This document shows, piece by piece, positions 59,726 to 64,000 of a stretch of DNA of 64,000 nt. Made by a program: the position numbers and the translations under genes. Source of the stretch: Fibrobacter sp. (GTDB taxonomy: Bacteria > Fibrobacterota > Fibrobacteria > Fibrobacterales > Fibrobacteraceae); assembly GCA_017412605.1 (NCBI GenBank), contig JAFPWY010000009.1, positions 372,001 to 436,000 of the forward strand, in the 5' to 3' direction. The notes under the pieces are model-generated. The model was not told the DNA's origin. It saw only the letters and a program-made list of their open reading frames with translations, and made no database searches. Within the stretch, counting starts at the first letter, position 1, and the number at the start of each line of letters is the position of its first letter.

Positions 59726-61471
59726 ATGTTTATTGGAAAGAACATCGTAATCATCGGCCTCGGCATGGCGGTGGCAGCTTTTGCTACCAAGTACGAAGGT
59801 GAATCGGCAACCGTTTCGGAAGGTGCCAAAATTGTCAACAATGGTGGGGACTCGGGAACGGGTTACGCCGACATGCAGGAAGGCAACATTTCGTTTGAAG
59901 GCGTCACCGCGGAAACAGCCGGGAAATACCAAGTGACAATCCACTACAAGGCTCCTGAATTCAAAGCAAACTACATCGCCGTGAACGGTTCGACATCGGG
60001 CATCGTAGATTTCGAAGAAGCTTCCACTTGGAAGGACGTTTCGACAATTGTCACGCTCAAGGCAGGTACAAATACAATCGCCCTCCAGAAATTCTGGGGA
60101 TGGATTAGCGTGGACTACATCGACGTGGAACCATACGAATCAGCCCCCTTCAAGCTTTCCGCAAAGCCGGTCACCCCGGAAGCGACCGAGAGTGCGGTAA
60201 AGCTCTACAGTTTCTTGCGCGAAAACTTCGGCAAGAAGACGATTAGCGGAATCATGACCGGCGACATGAGCGGATACACGCTGGGCGCCGACTTCAAGAC
60301 CCACGACGACGTGAAGTACATCTATACAAGGACCCAGAAATATCCCGTCATCGTCGGGCTGGACTTCTTGTTTGCAACCGGCCCCAAGGCCAACGAAAGC
60401 TGGAACAAGGAATACACCGACAAGGCGATTTCTATCGCAAAGGGTCTCTGGAAGGCAGGCGGCATTCCCGCGTTCACCTGGCACTGGAAAGACCCTCTCG
60501 ACAAGGAAGACGCATTCTACATCCAGGGCGCCGATAACGGGCAGGGATACACGACCTTTGACTTCGCGACCGGATTCAAGCCCGGCACCACCGAATGGAA
60601 CACCGAAAGCGCGGCCTACAAGGGAATCGTCGCCGACATCGACCACATCGCCGACTATTTCCTCGAACTGCAGAAAGAAGGCGTGGCAGGAATCTTCCGC
60701 CCCCTGCACGAAGCGGGCGGCAAGTGGTTCTGGTGGAGCATCAATTCGGGCGACCAGTTCGCCGCCCTCTATCGCCTTGTCTATGACCGCATGGTGAAAG
60801 TCAAGGGCGTGAAGAACATGATTTGGGTGTTCAACCCCGAAGGGAGCACCGTCACCTCCTGGGATCCGGGCAGCGAATACTATGACGTGCTCTCCATCGA
60901 CATATACAACAGCGCAAATGACCATTCCAGCAACGCGAGCGCCTTCGACAAGTTCAAGAGCGCATCGAACGGCACGAAGATTCTCGCGCTCAGCGAAAAC
61001 GGCCCCATCCCCGACGTGAACAACATGCACGCCGACGAAGCGGTATGGAGCTGGTGGATGCCGTGGTACAGCACCTGGAGCGGGACCTGGCCCGGACAGA
61101 CCAAGGATGCCGTATGGAAAAGCAATATGGAAGACGAGCGCATCATCAGCCTCGAGGACATGCCCGGCTGGGACAAGTACACGGCGAATATCAGTCCTGA
61201 TACGACCGTAACTCCGCCCGACACAACCGTAACACAGCCCGATACGACAGTAACATCGCCCGATACAACAGTAACGCCACCCGACACAAGCAAGACCCAC
61301 CTCGCAAAAACGTTACGCCTGCAAGAAGCAGGGACCATCATAGGAATCTTTGACTTGAATGGACTCTACGTCGGGAACGCCGAAATCAAGAACGCCCTCC
61401 CCCGCGGTCGATACATCGTGCGTTCCAAAGTACAAGGCCGTACAATAAACACGCTGTACATTAAGAAATAA
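59726..61471 (+). CDS. GH26 beta-mannanase with N-terminal CBM35 and C-terminal sorting module
   Basis: 581 residues. Signal peptide to about residue 21. A CBM35-like domain (about 25-145, YEGESATVSEGAKIVNNGGD, WKDVSTIVTLKAG) is followed by the GH26 barrel (about 155-490) with acid/base E329 in FRPLHEAGGKWFWWS and nucleophile E424 in ALSENGP. A linker of five PDTTVT-type repeats leads to a C-terminal module (IGIFDLNGLYVGNAE, PRGRYIVRSKVQG, ending YIKK) of the basic sorting kind. It hydrolyses beta-1,4-mannan outside the cell. ATG 59726 has AAGGAG at 59715-59720; a GTG at 59720 is too close. Confidence 0.93.
   Translation: MFIGKNIVIIGLGMAVAAFATKYEGESATVSEGAKIVNNGGDSGTGYADMQEGNISFEGVTAETAGKYQVTIHYKAPEFKANYIAVNGSTSGIVDFEEASTWKDVSTIVTLKAGTNTIALQKFWGWISVDYIDVEPYESAPFKLSAKPVTPEATESAVKLYSFLRENFGKKTISGIMTGDMSGYTLGADFKTHDDVKYIYTRTQKYPVIVGLDFLFATGPKANESWNKEYTDKAISIAKGLWKAGGIPAFTWHWKDPLDKEDAFYIQGADNGQGYTTFDFATGFKPGTTEWNTESAAYKGIVADIDHIADYFLELQKEGVAGIFRPLHEAGGKWFWWSINSGDQFAALYRLVYDRMVKVKGVKNMIWVFNPEGSTVTSWDPGSEYYDVLSIDIYNSANDHSSNASAFDKFKSASNGTKILALSENGPIPDVNNMHADEAVWSWWMPWYSTWSGTWPGQTKDAVWKSNMEDERIISLEDMPGWDKYTANISPDTTVTPPDTTVTQPDTTVTSPDTTVTPPDTSKTHLAKTLRLQEAGTIIGIFDLNGLYVGNAEIKNALPRGRYIVRSKVQGRTINTLYIKK
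61195..61290 (+). repeat. PDTTVT-type linker repeats in the GH26 gene
   Basis: Five near-identical hexapeptides with interspersed Pro, encoded with different synonymous codons, so the repeat is kept at protein level rather than by recent DNA duplication. Confidence 0.75.
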
Positions 61472-61491
61472 AAATGTACACTCCTCTCCAG

Positions 61492-61521
61492 GATTCCGGC
61501 CATTGGGTCGGAATCTTTTTT
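61492..61521 (+). terminator. Terminator after the GH26 gene
   Basis: GATTCCGGCC pairs with GGTCGGAATC (one G-T) around ATTG, followed by TTTTTT. It overlaps the 3' end of the convergent gene. Confidence 0.9.
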
Positions 61522-62137
61522 ATTTGGAAAGGCACTGGGCTGTCTTCAAAGTTATGTCCGTTTCCAGCAACTTGCGATTGTCGAAAGCGGTCTTCATCAG
61601 CGAGTGCACGGTATAGGAACCCTTGATGGACTTGAGGACGCACTCGCAGGTGGCCTTGTCCACGTCGCTCTGCTTGAGGCATTCCTTCACGAAAGCCTTG
61701 TCCGCCTCGGGAGGGAATTCCTTGGGTAGGCAGGGTGCGACCATATCGAAGCCCAACTTCTCGAAATCGACACCGGCACCGTCTGCAGAGACCGCTCCGG
61801 CAATTTTACTGATGAGGTCGGGATTCTTGGTGACAAGGTCAAATGCGCAACGGCAAGACTTGTCCGCCTGGGCGGTCCCGAGCCATTCCACGGACTGCGC
61901 CGCGCACGACTGCACGAAATTGTCCTGGAACAGGGGGCTCTGCAACAGGGCCACAAGAAGTATCATCTCCTCAGTGGACAAGGAGAAACCGGAGGCCTGC
62001 TGGCCATTGGCGGGGGCTGAAGTTTTCGGGGCTGCTGCGGCCGAGGATTTCGGCGCCGGGGCTGCCAGAGCAGGTTGCGTCGCCAAGGTCGCAGCGACGA
62101 GTGTTGTCGAGAGGATTCCTGCAAAAAATGCGTTCAT
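61520..62137 (-). CDS. Cysteine-rich exported protein
   Basis: 205 residues. Signal peptide (MNAFFAGILSTTLVAATLATQPALA), an Ala/Pro/Ser linker (APKSSAAAAPKTSAPANG), and a helical domain with eight cysteines in a regular spacing (QSCAAQ, KSCRCAF, APCLPK, KECLK, ATCECVL, AQCLSK). The pattern is like small disulphide-stabilised helical proteins; no family recognised. The frame is open to 62179, but the ATG at 62137 gives the signal. Only GAGCTC is near as Shine-Dalgarno. It may be a secreted or periplasmic factor of unknown role. Confidence 0.72.
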   Translation of the reverse strand: MNAFFAGILSTTLVAATLATQPALAAPAPKSSAAAAPKTSAPANGQQASGFSLSTEEMILLVALLQSPLFQDNFVQSCAAQSVEWLGTAQADKSCRCAFDLVTKNPDLISKIAGAVSADGAGVDFEKLGFDMVAPCLPKEFPPEADKAFVKECLKQSDVDKATCECVLKSIKGSYTVHSLMKTAFDNRKLLETDITLKTAQCLSK

Positions 62138-62233
62138 AAGAGCTCTTTTAAAATGTTCTCTATAAAATATAATGAACATTCTGCCCTAAACGGGTCACGT
62201 TCAACTAAAAGAAGGCAATTCTACTCAGACCCG

Positions 62234-64000
62234 CTAGTCTTTAACACACCGAACAGGAATGCCAACATATTTAGTCATTATTGCTTTGGTCACTTTATCG
62301 GAGGAACCAATCTCTATGGCATATGTATATCTGGGACCGTCATCTTTCGCGGGGCTTTTATTATCGGCACTCCAAAAATACGCCGTTGAACCAACTGTAG
62401 GGGAATCATTATTCCTGTAGCTCATGGGTATTGCCGAAAATCCAAAGTCATCCGTACCATTTCCACCTTCGCCATAAGATTTATTCCATCCCGACCTGGA
62501 CTTTAACACCCGACCAGCCGTAGTCATGTCGTTACCTACAGCCGATATTAAGGTATCCCATTCCGCAATGGACGGAAGATGCCAATTTTCGGGGCATACT
62601 CCGCGCACTCTTTGGGGCAATCCGCAAGAATCAATCCCGAAACCACATTTATTTCCTGTTTCATTGAAAATTTTTAAGGAATCGATAGCCGCAGCCCAAG
62701 TGTAATATCGCCCACCGATTTCGCAGCGCGCACTTTTATTACCTTGGCACCAGTTTTTTCCCTTTATGCTAGGCACAAGTGCTGAATCAGCGAAGTTTAG
62801 GTTCTCCGCCATCCAGACTTGATTGCCAATTTTTATTGTTCTGTAAGTTTTCTGGTCTCTCCCGTCCGTCATGGACCCATAATTCAAATTATGGTTCATT
62901 CTTAAGTCAAGAGGGTATTTCCAGTCCCATTTGGTAACATCAATCCATTTGTTATTAATACATCCATATGCAGTATCATTCACAGTCTCAACAAAATACT
63001 GCATATGTTTTCGACACCCGCCAATCTGACTTTCCAAAACAGACGCGCGTTCCCAACCGGAGGAACTATCTTTATCAGAATCCTCAAAATCACATACATA
63101 AACGTACTTTTCATTTATACGTCCATTCATCAATGTGCCATCCGTTTGTGCGTTGCAATTGTTTCGAGCTTCATACGTATCGTTATAGATGGCAGGGGCG
63201 CGCGACCAGCGATAAGCTGTATCGGACAACGAAGCCGAGTTCTTTGAGCATACATAGTAAACATCATTTGCTTTCACCGAACTCGTATCCTTCAATACAG
63301 CGATGTCTCCCGACTCCGTATTCTTTTTCTGAGCACAGGCAAGGCCACCATTCTTATGCAACAAACTATCCAGTTCCGTTCCCCGGCGCCAGTTGTAACC
63401 ATCATACACGTATACAAAAGTCGTATTCAAATTACCATTTTTGACATCACCTTCAGTAAAATTATGTCCCCATGTAGCAGTGTCCTTCTCAATATTGCTC
63501 GCAATCTTCCAGGTGCCGCCATTATTATCAACAACGCAAATATAGCGAGTCTTAGTATTGGTTGCGTCGGTGGGGCTTTGGGTGTAATGAGAACTCATCT
63601 GATTTGTCACATAACGCACCTCGCCATTCTTTGCCACGGGGATGTTGCCCGTGGTTAAGCCTTCCGCAAGACTACCACATACGCCAAGACCCAATTCCTG
63701 ATACCAGTAATTTCTCAGGAATGGTTCAAATTTTGCAGCCCTTGCGGAAAGACCCCAGGACTCTATATTTGTGCGGGCTCTACTGAGTCCTCCCGAGGAA
63801 TCTAAGGCAGCAGCCCAGTCGGCAATAGCGATTTTCGTAGCTGCAGCGTCCCATTTCCCGGTTTTCTCTATGGCAGATGAAATTTCCGTAAGCAATTCCG
63901 TTAATCCCGCAGAATTACGATTTCCTTGTAACAATATGGAAATTGCAAGAAGAGCGCCATCACCATTATGAGGGCCGGCAATGTCCAAATCTTCCGACAA
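62234..64000 (-). CDS. FISUMP-domain protein, C-terminal part (cut by window edge)
   Basis: The 588 residues seen are open to the right edge, so the true start lies outside. The region near the edge (SEDLDIAGPHNGDGALLAI, then SSGGLSRARTNIESW) parallels residues about 245-345 of the FISUMP lipoprotein at 53209, then a series of YICV/YVCS cysteine-containing segments follows. The FISUMP domain starts about residue 390: IKIGNQVWMAENLNFADS, GVCPENWHLPSIAEWDTLI, DDFGFSAIPMSY, PVRCVKD. It is thus a longer paralogue with the same domain order. Likely a surface lipoprotein. Confidence 0.88.
   Translation of the reverse strand: MSEDLDIAGPHNGDGALLAISILLQGNRNSAGLTELLTEISSAIEKTGKWDAAATKIAIADWAAALDSSGGLSRARTNIESWGLSARAAKFEPFLRNYWYQELGLGVCGSLAEGLTTGNIPVAKNGEVRYVTNQMSSHYTQSPTDATNTKTRYICVVDNNGGTWKIASNIEKDTATWGHNFTEGDVKNGNLNTTFVYVYDGYNWRRGTELDSLLHKNGGLACAQKKNTESGDIAVLKDTSSVKANDVYYVCSKNSASLSDTAYRWSRAPAIYNDTYEARNNCNAQTDGTLMNGRINEKYVYVCDFEDSDKDSSSGWERASVLESQIGGCRKHMQYFVETVNDTAYGCINNKWIDVTKWDWKYPLDLRMNHNLNYGSMTDGRDQKTYRTIKIGNQVWMAENLNFADSALVPSIKGKNWCQGNKSARCEIGGRYYTWAAAIDSLKIFNETGNKCGFGIDSCGLPQRVRGVCPENWHLPSIAEWDTLISAVGNDMTTAGRVLKSRSGWNKSYGEGGNGTDDFGFSAIPMSYRNNDSPTVGSTAYFWSADNKSPAKDDGPRYTYAIEIGSSDKVTKAIMTKYVGIPVRCVKD

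Noticed and set aside
1-64000. tRNA genes, CRISPR arrays, insertion sequences and phage genes
   Set aside because: No cloverleaf with TTCGANNC arm, no spaced direct repeats of CRISPR length, and no transposase or integrase motif was found by eye; short or degenerate items could still be missed.

Overview
The window looks like chromosomal DNA of a Fibrobacter (F. succinogenes or a close relative). The evidence is three proteins with the Fibrobacter major paralogous (FISUMP-type) domain, two TIGR02147-type regulators, two CE6 acetyl esterases, a GH43-CBM6 enzyme and a GH26 mannanase, many Ser-rich lipoproteins, and a PorU-like C25 peptidase with matching C-terminal sorting modules on secreted proteins. 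No rRNA, tRNA, CRISPR array, insertion sequence or phage gene was recognised.

Layout. 1-5369 (minus strand): an O-antigen/surface-sugar operon, read from a tandem ketoisomerase-type cupin through a FemAB-like GNAT protein, a DegT aminotransferase, a hexapeptide acyltransferase and a Wzx-like flippase into a GT2 cut by the window edge. 5501-7294: a MetX-MetW fusion. 7380-20760: a lipoprotein, yicC, the PorU-like sortase with a membrane partner, a release-factor-like GGQ protein, a lamin-tail lipoprotein, ssb and asd. 20864-30863: lipoproteins, putP, trmO, two CE6 paralogues, and an ArnA-dehydrogenase-like/GT2 pair. 31128-34745: a very large secreted protein with calcium-binding repeats and a protective-antigen-like (binary toxin B) core, preceded in its operon by a small C-terminal-module protein. 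34877-37351: an AT-rich signalling island with an ECF sigma factor, a multi-pass membrane protein and a PrsW-like intramembrane protease, divergent from a small two-helix membrane protein across a 31-bp palindrome. 37406-46429: FISUMP lipoprotein, parC, GH43, dCMP deaminase, acyltransferase and SDR. 46539-53134: hemC, hemA, a CotH-kinase lipoprotein, an outer-membrane protein, a fused AhbA/AhbB-type siroheme decarboxylase and an AhbD/NirJ-type radical SAM protein, consistent with haem made by the siroheme route. 53209-64000: two TIGR02147 regulators, each translationally coupled to a downstream surface lipoprotein, a BASS transporter, the GH26 mannanase, a Cys-rich exported protein and a partial FISUMP protein.

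Three themes run across the window. First, many genes carry a -10-like TATATT hexamer whose end is only 6-8 nt from the start codon, implying leaderless or nearly leaderless mRNAs; others use a strong Shine-Dalgarno. Second, the PorU-like sortase and several enzymes with C-terminal Ig-like modules suggest type IX secretion of polysaccharide-degrading enzymes. Third, two intergenic arrays of degenerate 7-bp repeats reach into the 3' ends of neighbouring genes, one of them containing two hairpins with the same loop and flanks but different, compensated stems.

The best candidates for undescribed biology are the sigma/7TM/PrsW operon with its operator-like palindrome, the TIGR02147-lipoprotein pairs, the protective-antigen-like secreted protein, and the leaderless promoter architecture.
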